Shown here one piece after another: positions 42,358 through 51,411 of a stretch of 64,000 nucleotides of DNA. The DNA is from Streptomyces puniciscabiei (GTDB lineage Bacteria > Actinomycetota > Actinomycetes > Streptomycetales > Streptomycetaceae), in the NCBI RefSeq assembly GCF_006715785.1, contig NZ_VFNX01000003.1:372001-436000 (forward strand), read 5' to 3'. The notes beneath the pieces are model-generated. The model was not told the DNA's origin and did not search any database. It saw nothing but the letters and a program-made list of their open reading frames with translations. The first letter of the stretch is position 1; each line of letters begins with the position of its first letter. Both the position numbers and the translations under genes were made by a program.

Positions 42358-45272
42358 CGGATCCCCTCTCCGCCCTCAGCCCCTGGCGGACACCCGAGCT
42401 GACCTCGTGGGGCCGCCTGCCCATGAACGCCGTCGACCGGCGCTCCGGCGCACTCCCCCTGGACGGCGACTGGCGCTTCCAGTTGCTGCCCACGCCGGAC
42501 GCGCCGGTCGGCGATGCGTGGTCCTCGGCGCACGTCCCCGGCGCCTGGACCCTGCAGGACACCGGCGACCCGCCGCGGTACACCAACGTCCGCATGCCGT
42601 TCGCCGACTTCCCGCCCGGCTCGCCCGCGGCCAACCCGACGGGCGTGTACGAGCGTGCGGTGGACGTGCCCGGCGAGTGGGCCGGGCGACGGATCGTGCT
42701 GCGGGTCGGGGCCGCCGAGAGCGTGCTCCTCGTGTACGTGGACGGGCGGCCCGTCGGCGTCTCCAAGGACTCCCACCTGGCCGCCGAGTTCGATCTGACG
42801 GAGGTGGTGCGCGCCGGTGAGCGGTCGGTCGTACGGCTGACCGTCATGAAGTGGTCGGACGCCTCGCACATCGAGGACCAGGACCAGTGGTGGCACGGCG
42901 GGATCACCCGCTCGGTGCTGCTGTACGCGACCGACCCGCTGCACCTGGCCGACGTGACCGTGCGGGCCGGGTACAACGGAGAGCTGCGCGTGGACTGCCG
43001 GGTGCGTCACGCCCGCGGTGCGCTCCCCGGGGGGTGGTACGTCAGCGGCGAGCTGGAGGGTGAACTCCTGCTCCAGGACGGCGAGTTCGACCGCGCCGCC
43101 ATCGAGGACGAGCGCGTCTCCGACTTCCTCGGCGAGGCCCGTCTGCGCACCACCGTCCCGCACGTGCGCACCTGGAACGCCGAGACGCCCGAGCTGTACG
43201 ACCTCACCGTCCGCCTGCACCGCCCGGACGGAACCGTCGCCGACACCTCGCGGCACCGCATCGGCTTCCGCGACGTCGGGATCGCCGGCCGGGACCTGCT
43301 CGTCAACGGCGAGCGGGTGTTCATCCGGGGTGTCAACCGGCACGACTTCCACCCGCTGACGGGCCGCACGGTGTCGTACGAGGACATGCGCGCGGACCTG
43401 GTCCTGCTCAAACGATTCGGCTTCAACGCGATCCGCACCTCCCACTACCCGGGCGACCCGGCCCTGTACGACCTCGCCGACGAGCTGGGCCTCTACGTCG
43501 TCGACGAGGCCGACATCGAGTCCCACGACCACGCCCACGAGATCGCCGACGACCCGCGCTATCTCAACGCCTTCGTGGACCGGGTCTCGCGGATGGTGCT
43601 GCGGGACAAGAACCACCCGTCGGTCATCATCTGGTCGCTGGGCAACGAGTCCGACTACGGCGCGAACCACGACGCGGCGGCGGGCTGGCTGCGTCGGCAC
43701 GACCCGACCCGGCCCATCCAGTACGAGGGGGCCGCCAAGCTCGACTGGGCCGCGACGGACGACGTCTCCGACATCGCCTGTCCGATGTACGCGCCGATCG
43801 AGGACTGCGTCGCCCACGCGCTGTCCGGGCGGCAGACCAGACCCCTCGTCCAGTGCGAGTACTCCCACGCGATGGGCAACAGCAACGGCACGCTGGCGGA
43901 CCATTGGGCGGCCATCGAGTCCACGCCGGGTCTTCAGGGCGGGTTCATCTGGGAGTTCTGGGACCACGGGATTCTGCAACGCGTGAGCGACGGCAGACCC
44001 GCCGGGCGCGCGGGCGCCGGGCTGTACGACAACGGTGTCACCGCACCCGGCCACCGCTGGGCCTACGGCGGCGACTTCGGCGAGACGGTCCACGACGGCG
44101 CGTTCGTCGCCGACGGCGTCGTCTTCCCCGACCGCACCCCGAAGCCCGCGCTGTACGAGCACCGGGAGATCGCGGCGCCCGTACGCATCGAGTGCTACAA
44201 GCACGAGGGCATCGTGCTCGGCAACCACCAGCACTTCCGCGGCCTGGACTGGCTGGCCGGCGAGTGGGAGCTGGTGCTGGCCGACGGCAGGAGGCTGACC
44301 GCGCCGGCCGAGCTGCCCGACCTGCGTCCCGGCCAGACGGCCGCGGTGCCGCTGCCCTTCGAGGTGCCGCGCGACGGCGGCGAGGCCTGGCTGACCCTGC
44401 GGGTGACCGTGGCCGAGGAGCAGCCGTGGGCGCCGCGCGGCACCGAGGTGTGCGTACCGCAGGTGCGGCTGCGCGGGCCCGCCGTGGTGGCCGACGTGCC
44501 GGCGGAGGGGCACGTCGAGGTCGACGGCGAGGGCCTGCTCGTGCACCCGCTGCTGACGGCGGCACCGACGCTGTCGCTGTGGCGGGCGCCCACCGACAAC
44601 GACGAGCTGGGCGGCATGGCGCGGCGCTGGCGGACCTGGGGACTCGACTCGCTGGTCCGCAAGGTCGTGTCGGTACGGCAGGAGCACGGCCGGGTGACCG
44701 TGGACGCCGAGTACGCCGGCACGGTCGGGGTCGTACGGCACCGGCAGGTGTGCACGCCTGTCGAGGGCGGCATCCGCATCGACGAGGAGGCCGAGCTGCC
44801 GCAGGAGTTCGACGACGTGGCCCGGGTCGGCACGGTCTTCGAGACGGCGGGGGGCCTGGACCTGCTGGAGTGGTTCGGGCAGGGGCCCTGGGAGTCGTAT
44901 CCCGACCGCTGCGCGGGCGCGCCCGTCGGCCACCACTCCCTCCCCGTCGACGCCTTGTTCACCCCCTATCTGCGTCCGCAGGAGAGCGGCGGCCGGCACG
45001 GTGTACGGCGGTTCACGCTGTCGGCGCCGGACGCGACCGGTCTCGCGGTCGAGCTGGACGAGCCACGGCAGGTCTCGGTCACCCGGCATCGCGCCGAGGA
45101 CCTGACGGCCGCGGCGCACCACGACGAACTGGTGCCGCGTTCCGGGTGCGTGGTGCACATCGACGCGGCGCACCGAGGGCTGGGCACGGCGTCGTGCGGC
45201 CCGGACACCTTCCCCGAGTACCGCATCCAGGCGGGCGTCCATCGCTGGAGCTGGACCCTGCGCGTTCTGTGA
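42354..45272 (+). CDS. lacZ: GH2 beta-galactosidase (LacZ-type), cytoplasmic
   Basis: A 972-aa protein from a TTG at 42354 overlapping the permease stop. LacZ domain order: sugar-binding jelly roll (GDWRFQLLPTP on), immunoglobulin-like domain, TIM barrel, second Ig domain and the beta-galactosidase small chain (LSLWRAPTDND, WFGQGPWESYPDR). Acid/base Glu432 in WSLGNESDYG, nucleophile Glu534 in GGFIWEFWDHG, and NRHDFHP and TSHYP are present. It releases galactose from beta-galactosides imported by the ABC system. In this locus it may trim galactose caps of complex glycans rather than lactose. Confidence 0.95.
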   Translation: MTDPLSALSPWRTPELTSWGRLPMNAVDRRSGALPLDGDWRFQLLPTPDAPVGDAWSSAHVPGAWTLQDTGDPPRYTNVRMPFADFPPGSPAANPTGVYERAVDVPGEWAGRRIVLRVGAAESVLLVYVDGRPVGVSKDSHLAAEFDLTEVVRAGERSVVRLTVMKWSDASHIEDQDQWWHGGITRSVLLYATDPLHLADVTVRAGYNGELRVDCRVRHARGALPGGWYVSGELEGELLLQDGEFDRAAIEDERVSDFLGEARLRTTVPHVRTWNAETPELYDLTVRLHRPDGTVADTSRHRIGFRDVGIAGRDLLVNGERVFIRGVNRHDFHPLTGRTVSYEDMRADLVLLKRFGFNAIRTSHYPGDPALYDLADELGLYVVDEADIESHDHAHEIADDPRYLNAFVDRVSRMVLRDKNHPSVIIWSLGNESDYGANHDAAAGWLRRHDPTRPIQYEGAAKLDWAATDDVSDIACPMYAPIEDCVAHALSGRQTRPLVQCEYSHAMGNSNGTLADHWAAIESTPGLQGGFIWEFWDHGILQRVSDGRPAGRAGAGLYDNGVTAPGHRWAYGGDFGETVHDGAFVADGVVFPDRTPKPALYEHREIAAPVRIECYKHEGIVLGNHQHFRGLDWLAGEWELVLADGRRLTAPAELPDLRPGQTAAVPLPFEVPRDGGEAWLTLRVTVAEEQPWAPRGTEVCVPQVRLRGPAVVADVPAEGHVEVDGEGLLVHPLLTAAPTLSLWRAPTDNDELGGMARRWRTWGLDSLVRKVVSVRQEHGRVTVDAEYAGTVGVVRHRQVCTPVEGGIRIDEEAELPQEFDDVARVGTVFETAGGLDLLEWFGQGPWESYPDRCAGAPVGHHSLPVDALFTPYLRPQESGGRHGVRRFTLSAPDATGLAVELDEPRQVSVTRHRAEDLTAAAHHDELVPRSGCVVHIDAAHRGLGTASCGPDTFPEYRIQAGVHRWSWTLRVL

Positions 45273-45316
45273 CCCCCCGCGCCGTTCCCCGTCACGCCAC
45301 CCCTCACGGAGCACAC

Positions 45317-47140
45317 GTGTGTACTTCGCATGACCACAGCCGGGGCGAGGCCCCACAGGCCGGTGCCGGCAGACGCGGTTTCCTCAGGGCCACCGCACTG
45401 CTCGGCGCCGCCGCCACCGCCGGGGTGGCGCTGCCGGCCGTCGCCGATGCGGCCGGGAGCAGCCGGCGGCCCGACACGGAGAGCCGTCGCTTCACGCTCG
45501 CGGTGATGCCCGACACCCAGTACCTGTTCGACGGACCGAGCATCCACCCGGCGCCGCTCGAAGCGTCGCTCCGCTATCTCCTGGAGCACGGCAGGGACGA
45601 CAACATCGTCTTCCTGACCCACCTCGGCGACCTCACCCAGAACGGCGCCGAGGACGAGTTCGCCGCGATCGGCGAGGCCTTCGGGATCCTCGACCGTCGC
45701 AGCGTCGGCTACAGCGTGCTGGCCGGCAACCACGACGTCAGGTCGTCGACGGACGACCAGCGCGGCCCGACGCCGTACCTGGACACCTTCGGGCCGCACC
45801 GCTTCCGGGGCAAGCCGACGTTCGCGGGCGCCTCGCCGGACGGCTACCACACCTGTCACCTGTTCCGGGCGGGTGGCCGTGAGTGGATGGTGCTCGCGCT
45901 GGACTGGCGGCTGTCGGCGCGGGGGTACGCCTGGGCGAAGGACGTGCTCGCCCGGCACCCGAGGACGCCGGTCGTGCTCACCACGCACGAACTGGTCGTC
46001 GGGGACGAGCAGTTGTCGGCGTACGGGCAGCAGCTGTGGGACCAGTTGATCGAGGACCACGACCAGATCTTCCTCACTCTGAACGGCCACTACTGGCCCG
46101 CGGGCCGCGCGGTCCGCAAGAACGCGGCCGGCAACGAGGTGCACCTGCACCTCACGAACTACCAGAACCGCTACTTCGGCGGCGCGGCGATGATCCGCCT
46201 CTACCACTTCGACCTGGACCGGAACGTCATCGACGTGGAGACGGTCTCGCCGTGGATCCTCGGCCGGGCCGGGAAGGGGCTGGGCGAGCTGGAGCGGCAG
46301 GAGATCGAGCTCAGCGGCGACGCGGACCGCTTCTCGGTCGAGATCGACTTCGCCGCCCGTTTCTCCGGCTTCGATCCGGTGCCGTCCCGCCCGGCGCGGC
46401 CCGCGTCGACGATGCTGATACCGGGCACGGTGGCCTACTGGCGCTTCGAGTCGCCCGTCTCCGGCACCGTCCGCGACCTCTCCGGCCGTGGCAACGACCT
46501 CACCGTGGTCGCGGTGGGCGGCGGCACGCTCGGCTGGTCGGCCGACCACCATCCCGACCAGCCCGGCCACGGCAGCCTGGAGTTCCGGGGCCACAAGGCG
46601 CCGCTGAGCGGCGCGTACCTGCGCACCGTCGACTCCGCCCCGCTCAACTCGGCCACGTTCGAGAACGGTTACACGATCGAGGCCTTCTACCGGCTGCCCG
46701 CCGACTGGGACCCGGACCACAACGCCTGGTCCGGGATCGTCGGCCGCACCGGCACGGGCGGGGCGGCCGGCAAGACCGCCGACGATCCCGACGAACCGCT
46801 CGCCACGCTCTCGCTCTCCAACGACCGCGAGCCCCAGTGGGCGATGCGCCCGCTCAACCAGGAGGGCATCGCCACCAACTGGGGCCAGGAGACGCCCCTG
46901 GAGACCTGGTGGCACCTCGCGGTGGTGAACGACGGCAGGCACACGACCCTGTACGTCGAGAGCTGCCCGGTCGTCCGCAACCCGGGGGCCGCCGCGGTCG
47001 GCATCACCTCGGTCGGCCTGCCGTGGCTGCTCGGCGGCTACGAGTACGCCGGGAAGATCGACCAGATCCTGCACGGACGGCTCGGCGACGTACGGATCGT
47101 CTCCCGGGCGCTTCCCGTCACCTCCTTCATGACCCACTGA
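45317..47140 (+). CDS. secreted calcineurin-like phosphoesterase with C-terminal LamG domain
   Basis: A 607-aa protein from the GTG at 45317 (CGGAG 6 bases upstream). A Tat-like signal (GRRGFLRATALLG ... ADAAG) gives export. Metallophosphoesterase motifs: MPDTQYL, LGDLTQNG, AGNHDV and NGHYWPA with intervening THE. Residues about 370-600 are a LamG/concanavalin-like jelly roll (GTVAYWRFESPVSGTVRDLSG, WWHLAVVNDGRHTTLYVE), usually glycan-binding. It lies 44 bases after lacZ and is probably part of the same operon. A role in removing phosphate from phosphorylated glycans before uptake is attractive but inferred. Confidence 0.85.
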   Translation: MCTSHDHSRGEAPQAGAGRRGFLRATALLGAAATAGVALPAVADAAGSSRRPDTESRRFTLAVMPDTQYLFDGPSIHPAPLEASLRYLLEHGRDDNIVFLTHLGDLTQNGAEDEFAAIGEAFGILDRRSVGYSVLAGNHDVRSSTDDQRGPTPYLDTFGPHRFRGKPTFAGASPDGYHTCHLFRAGGREWMVLALDWRLSARGYAWAKDVLARHPRTPVVLTTHELVVGDEQLSAYGQQLWDQLIEDHDQIFLTLNGHYWPAGRAVRKNAAGNEVHLHLTNYQNRYFGGAAMIRLYHFDLDRNVIDVETVSPWILGRAGKGLGELERQEIELSGDADRFSVEIDFAARFSGFDPVPSRPARPASTMLIPGTVAYWRFESPVSGTVRDLSGRGNDLTVVAVGGGTLGWSADHHPDQPGHGSLEFRGHKAPLSGAYLRTVDSAPLNSATFENGYTIEAFYRLPADWDPDHNAWSGIVGRTGTGGAAGKTADDPDEPLATLSLSNDREPQWAMRPLNQEGIATNWGQETPLETWWHLAVVNDGRHTTLYVESCPVVRNPGAAAVGITSVGLPWLLGGYEYAGKIDQILHGRLGDVRIVSRALPVTSFMTH

Positions 47141-47248
47141 CGCACCCGGAAGGGCGGGGCGGCACGCCGCGGTCGAGCAACGCGGAGCGGCGTCGGTTAC
47201 GATCCCGGCCGGGACGAAGGGTGACCGGGGCGACAGGGTGAGGTGTCC

Positions 47249-47995
47249 GTGAGCGATCGGTCCGCGGCCGACCGGTTGCTGGCCGTGCTCGGCGCGTTCG
47301 ACCATGAGCACCCCGCCCTCTCCCTGACGGACATCAGCCGCCGGGCCGGGCTCAGTCTGACCACGGCGCACCGGCTGGCGGGCGCCCTGACCGCATGGGG
47401 CGCGCTGGAGCGGGACGCGGCCGGGGTGTACCACGTGGGTCTGCGGCTGTGGGAGGTGGCCGCGCTCGCGCCGCGCGGCCTGGGCCTGAGGCAGCTGGCG
47501 CTGCCGTACCTGGAGGACCTGTACGAGGCGACGCACGAGAACGTGCAGCTGGCGGTGCGGGACGGCACGGAGGTCGTCTACATCGAGTGGCTGTCGGGCC
47601 GTTCGGCGGTGGGCGTGCACATCCGGGTCGGCGCGCGCTGGCCGCTGCACGCCACCGGCGTCGGGCTCGTCCTCCTCGCCCACGCGGGCCCGGACCTGCA
47701 GGAGGAGTACTGCGCCGGGCCGCTGGCCGCCTTCACCCCGTACACGATCACCGATCCGGGGCGGCTGCGCCGTACCCTCGCCGAGGTGCGCCGCTCCGGC
47801 GTGGCGGTGAGTGAGCGTCAGGTGACGGAGGACGCGCTGTCGGTGGCGGCACCGGTGCGCGGGCCGGGCGGGGACGTGGTGGCGGCGGTGTCGGTGGTGG
47901 TGCCCCGGGCGGGTGCCCAGGTCCCGGCGCTGGCCCCCGCGGTACGGCTGGCGGCCCGGGGGATCTCCCGGGCGCTGGGCTGGCGGCCGCAGTAG
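47249..47995 (+). CDS. IclR family transcriptional regulator
   Basis: A 248-aa protein; start at the GTG at 47249 after GAGG, with another GTG at 47243. N-terminal winged helix ALSLTDISRRAGLSLTTAHRLAGAL; C-terminal effector domain with WLSGRSAVGVHIRVGARWPLHATGVG and VAAPVRGPGGDVVAAVSVVVP. It follows the phosphoesterase gene by 108 bases; a -10-like TACGAT at 47198 suggests its own promoter. Target genes unknown; the flanking glycan locus is the nearest candidate. Confidence 0.9.
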   Translation: MSDRSAADRLLAVLGAFDHEHPALSLTDISRRAGLSLTTAHRLAGALTAWGALERDAAGVYHVGLRLWEVAALAPRGLGLRQLALPYLEDLYEATHENVQLAVRDGTEVVYIEWLSGRSAVGVHIRVGARWPLHATGVGLVLLAHAGPDLQEEYCAGPLAAFTPYTITDPGRLRRTLAEVRRSGVAVSERQVTEDALSVAAPVRGPGGDVVAAVSVVVPRAGAQVPALAPAVRLAARGISRALGWRPQ

Positions 47996-48025
47996 GACGA
48001 GCGCCGAAGGACCCGCTGGGCCGGC

Positions 48026-48364
48026 TCACGCCCTCCCGCCGAAGAAGACCTGTACCTCCCGGATGAGCCCGTCGCGGACGGTGATCGCCTCCATGTTGCG
48101 GTACCGGTCGCCTCCGGCGAGTTCGTACTCGTACTGGACGAACACCACCTCCTCGTCCACGGCGACGAGGTGCAGCACACGCTGCTCGGCGAACCGGTCC
48201 GCGGTGGGAAAGCAGCGCTCGAAGAACGCCGCCTTGTCGATGCGGTCGTCCTGCGGGCTGGTGAAGGTGAAGTCGTCGGCGTACAGCGGGAGGGCCGCCT
48301 CGCGGTCCTGTGAGCGGTAGTGGCGGAACGCCGCCTCGACGACGCTCGCCGGGGATCCGTTCAT
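48026..48364 (-). CDS. SnoaL-like/NTF2-fold protein
   Basis: A 112-aa protein from the ATG at 48364. The sequence SVVEAAFRHYRSQDREAALPLYADDFTFTSPQD ... GDRYRNMEAITVRDGLIREVQVFFG (central portions omitted) is typical of NTF2-like ketosteroid-isomerase/SnoaL folds. No catalytic assignment is possible. Convergent with the IclR gene, 30 bases apart. Confidence 0.85.
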   Translation of the reverse strand: MNGSPASVVEAAFRHYRSQDREAALPLYADDFTFTSPQDDRIDKAAFFERCFPTADRFAEQRVLHLVAVDEEVVFVQYEYELAGGDRYRNMEAITVRDGLIREVQVFFGGRA

Positions 48365-48541
48365 GCGTTTCTCCTCGGCCGGGAGGGCGTGTCCTCACCG
48401 GAATCTCAGGGAGCGCCCGCCGGATTCAAAGGAGCGTCCCAGACAAGCCTCGCAGGATGCCCACGCACCGTCGGAGAACCCAGGAAGGCGTGTCGTGGCA
48501 GTGGCGCACATATCGAACCGGTCCACAGGGCAGCCACGGAG

Positions 48542-48673
48542 GTGGGCTGTGTCGGGCTGCATGACGCCAAGGGCGCGGGCGACAGCTCGGGCGAGCGGAC
48601 CGTCGACCCGGCCAACGGGCTCAACGGATGGAATCTGTCCTGGGCGGACTGGAAGGCGGGCAGCGCGGTCTGA
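48542..48673 (+). pseudogene. possible remnant of the 3' end of a gene
   Basis: Within the 509-bp gap 48365-48873, this frame has near-perfect Streptomyces third-position GC and reads LHDAKGAGDSSGERTVDP then NGLNGWNLSWADW before a TGA, looking like the tail of a protein. Upstream codons lose this bias and no start with a ribosome site is evident except the GTG at 48542 itself (43 aa). Read as a truncated gene or an unrecognised small protein. No family recognised. Confidence 0.35.
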
Positions 48674-48799
48674 GTCGGATCCGAGCCGGGTCTGAGCCGG
48701 TACGGGCGGCTTCACCCCCTGAACTCCCCTGCGGATCAAGGACTTTCTTTGTTTCATCTCTTGACGACCGCAGGGGCGGGGAGCACATTGGCGGCACCT

Positions 48800-48836
48800 T
48801 GAGAGCGCTCTCAGCCGAATTGTGGGAGCGCTCTCA
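48800..48836 (+). promoter_or_regulatory. two CebR/LacI-type palindromes upstream of the GH16 gene
   Basis: TGAGAGCGCTCTCA (48800-48813, perfect) and TGGGAGCGCTCTCA (48823-48836, one mismatch), centres 23 bp apart. They closely match the CebR/CelR operator TGGGAGCGCTCCCA that controls beta-glucan genes in Streptomyces and Thermobifida. TTGACG (48761) and CACATT (48784), 17 bp apart, are a possible promoter just upstream, so the sites would block the start of transcription. Confidence 0.8.
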
Positions 48837-48873
48837 CACTGCCCCCGCACACTCCCCGTACCGAGAGGCCCCC

Positions 48874-50274
48874 ATGAGCGATTCCTCCGGCACACCCAGA
48901 ACCCGCCGCCCCCTGCGCCGCGCGTTCGCCGCCGCCGTCGCCACGCTCGGCCTGGCGGCGGCGATCGCCACGGCCGCCACCGCGCCCGCCGGCGCCACCG
49001 CTCCCACGCCCCCGTCCGGCTGGAGCCAGGTCTTCCTGGACGACTTCAACGGCGCGGCGGGCTCCGGCGTCAACACCGCCAACTGGCAGTACGACACCGG
49101 TACTTCGTACCCGGGCGGTGCCGCGAACTGGGGCACCGGCGAGGTCGAGACGATGACCTCCAGCACGAACAACGTGGCACTCGACGGCAACGGCGACCTG
49201 CTCATCACCCCGCGCCGCGACGCCTCCGGCAACTGGACCTCCGGCCGGATCGAGACCACCCGGACGGACTTCCAGCCCCCGGCCGGCGGCAAGCTGCGCG
49301 TGGAGGCCCGCATCCAGATGCCCAACGTGACCGGGGACGCGGCCGCCGGCTACTGGCCCGCCTTCTGGATGCTGGGCGCGCCCTACCGCGGCAACTACCA
49401 GAACTGGCCGAGCGTCGGCGAACTGGACGTCATGGAGAACGTCCAGGGCCTGAACAAGACCTGGGCCACCATGCACTGCGGCACCAACCCGGGCGGCCCG
49501 TGCAACGAGACGACGGGCCTCGGCAACTCGACGGCGTGCCCGAACACCACCTGCCAGTCGGGCTTCCACACCTACACCATGGAGTGGGACCGCTCGGTGA
49601 GCCCGGAGGCGATCGGGTTCTACGTCGACGGCGTCAACTACCAGACGGTCACGGCGAACCAGATGGACGCGACCACCTGGGCCAACGCCACGAACCACGG
49701 CTTCTTCGTCATCCTGAACGTGGCGATGGGGGGCGGCTTCCCCGCGGCCTTCGGCGGCGGTCCGACCGGCGCCACGGACCCCGGCCACCCGATGGTCGTC
49801 GACTACGTGCAGGTCCTGCAGTCCTCGGGCAGCGGCGGCACCACTCCCCCGCCGTCCGGCAACCGCGACGCCTACAGCCCCGTCCAGGCGGAGTCCTACG
49901 ACAGCCAGTCGGGCGTCAGCACCGAGACCACGAGCGACACCGGTGGCGGCCAGGACATCGGCTGGATCGCGAACGGCGACTGGGCGCTGTACAAGGGCGT
50001 GAACTTCGGCTCGGCACCGGCCACCCAGTTCTACGCCCGGGTGGCGAGCGGTGCCGCGTCCGGGGTGAGCGGTCTGGTGGAGGTGCGCCTGGACAGCCGG
50101 TCCAGCCCACCCATCGGCAGCTTCGCCGTCGGCAACACCGGGGGCTGGCAGTCCTGGCGGACGATCCCGGCCAACATCGGCTCGGTCACCGGAACGCACG
50201 ACGTCTACCTGACCTTCAGCAGCGGCCAGCCTGCCGACTTCGTGAACGTCAACTGGTTCGACTTCGGCCACTGA
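48874..50274 (+). CDS. secreted GH16 endo-beta-1,3-glucanase with CBM6
   Basis: A 466-aa protein from the ATG at 48874 (GAGAGG upstream). Signal peptide about 1-44 (ATAPAGATAP end). The GH16 domain (about 48-315) carries the signature GELDVMEN with nucleophile Glu183, Asp185 and acid/base Glu188, the form with Met typical of laminarinases. After a Ser/Pro linker, residues about 330-466 are a CBM6 domain (YSPVQAESYDSQSGVS, DWALYKGVNFG, FVNVNWFDFG). It cleaves beta-1,3-(1,4-)glucans. Regulation by a CebR-like repressor is indicated by the two palindromes. A hairpin follows the stop. Confidence 0.93.
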   Translation: MSDSSGTPRTRRPLRRAFAAAVATLGLAAAIATAATAPAGATAPTPPSGWSQVFLDDFNGAAGSGVNTANWQYDTGTSYPGGAANWGTGEVETMTSSTNNVALDGNGDLLITPRRDASGNWTSGRIETTRTDFQPPAGGKLRVEARIQMPNVTGDAAAGYWPAFWMLGAPYRGNYQNWPSVGELDVMENVQGLNKTWATMHCGTNPGGPCNETTGLGNSTACPNTTCQSGFHTYTMEWDRSVSPEAIGFYVDGVNYQTVTANQMDATTWANATNHGFFVILNVAMGGGFPAAFGGGPTGATDPGHPMVVDYVQVLQSSGSGGTTPPPSGNRDAYSPVQAESYDSQSGVSTETTSDTGGGQDIGWIANGDWALYKGVNFGSAPATQFYARVASGAASGVSGLVEVRLDSRSSPPIGSFAVGNTGGWQSWRTIPANIGSVTGTHDVYLTFSSGQPADFVNVNWFDFGH

Positions 50275-50287
50275 TCAGCCGACGACA

Positions 50288-50318
50288 GGGGGTGGCCCGC
50301 GCCCGTGGGCCAACCCCC
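50288..50318. terminator. hairpin after the GH16 gene
   Basis: GGGGG-T-GGCCC pairs with GGGCC-AA-CCCCC around an 8-base loop, between convergent GH16 and AraC genes; the stem has one small internal bulge. Confidence 0.65.
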
Positions 50319-50359
50319 GACTCGTCATGTGCGGGACGGTCGGGGCGCGGGGACGTGCG

Positions 50360-51265
50360 CTACCGCAGTTCCGCCCGGAACGCCACCGGAGTGTGTCCGG
50401 TGTGCAGATGGAAGAACTTGGTGAAGTTCGCCGCGTCGGGGAAGCCCACGGCCGCCCCGACGCGGCCGATCGGCAGATCGGTGTGGGCGAGGAGGCGCTT
50501 GGCCTCCAGGACGACGCGTTTGTCGATGAAGCCCTTGGGGGTCTCGCCGGTGGCGGCGCGGACGGCGCGCACGAGGGTGCGGCGGGAGTAGCCGAGGGCG
50601 TCGGCGTAGGCGCTGACGCTGTGATTGGTGGCGAAGCCCTGCTCGACGGCGTCCCGGAAGCGGGTGAAGGTGCTGTCCGCCGGCGGCCGGCCCGCCTCGG
50701 CGGAGCTGGCCGCGAGGTGCGCGAGGCGCAGCAGGCACGCGGTGAGGGTGTGCCTCAGGACGGCGGTGTGCAGGCTGAGCGGGAGCGTGGCGGTGTCCTC
50801 GTACTCGCGCCGCAGCTGGTCGAGACAGGCCTGGAGCGCGGCGAGCCGGTCCGGGTCGGGGTGCAGCAGGGGCGGCAGGTCGTAGCGGTACAGGCCGGTG
50901 GCCTCGACGGTGGCGCGCGGCAGGAAGCCGGGCTGCATGGTCAGGACGGTTCCGCGGTACACGGCCTCGCGGGAGAAGCGGTGGACCTGTCCGGGGCGGA
51001 TCCACAGCAGGTCGCCGGCGCCGGCCTCGTACTCGGCGAAGTCGATCATGTGCCGTACGGGTCCGTCGGTGAACAGCATGACCACGTGGAAGTCGATGCG
51101 GTGGACGCGGTGCAGGGGGGCGTCGGCGTGCCAGGTGTGGTCGGTCCCCATGGGGCCGATCTGCATGCCGACGCCGCCGACGGCCAGCTCGGTCGGGAAG
51201 GGGAAGGTCCTGATGCCCTCACCGCCCGCACCCGACTCCTCACTTTGGGGCGTTCTATCAGCCAT
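50360..51265 (-). CDS. AraC family transcriptional regulator
   Basis: A 301-aa protein from the ATG at 51265 (AAAAGGA upstream). Residues about 15-120 form a cupin sensor (DLLWIRPGQVHRFSREAVYRG); the C-terminal 100 residues carry two HTHs (SVSAYADALGYSRRTLVRAVRAATG and the family signature region IGRVGAAVGFPDAANFTKFFHLHTGHTP, split here). It is divergent from the pentose phosphate operon. The same order, AraC then tkt, occurs in S. coelicolor as I recall. It may sense a sugar or just be a neighbour. Confidence 0.9.
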   Translation of the reverse strand: MADRTPQSEESGAGGEGIRTFPFPTELAVGGVGMQIGPMGTDHTWHADAPLHRVHRIDFHVVMLFTDGPVRHMIDFAEYEAGAGDLLWIRPGQVHRFSREAVYRGTVLTMQPGFLPRATVEATGLYRYDLPPLLHPDPDRLAALQACLDQLRREYEDTATLPLSLHTAVLRHTLTACLLRLAHLAASSAEAGRPPADSTFTRFRDAVEQGFATNHSVSAYADALGYSRRTLVRAVRAATGETPKGFIDKRVVLEAKRLLAHTDLPIGRVGAAVGFPDAANFTKFFHLHTGHTPVAFRAELR

Positions 51266-51411
51266 GTCCTTTTCGTGCCGTCCCTGTCGCGCGATCACTG
51301 TCCCAGATTCACCACAGGCTGACACACCCCGACCTTTCCCCGAAAAAGTCAGACTTTTAAGTTTGAACGCGTCAGGCCAGCTTTCCCGCACTGAACGAGG
51401 ACTTCTTGAAG

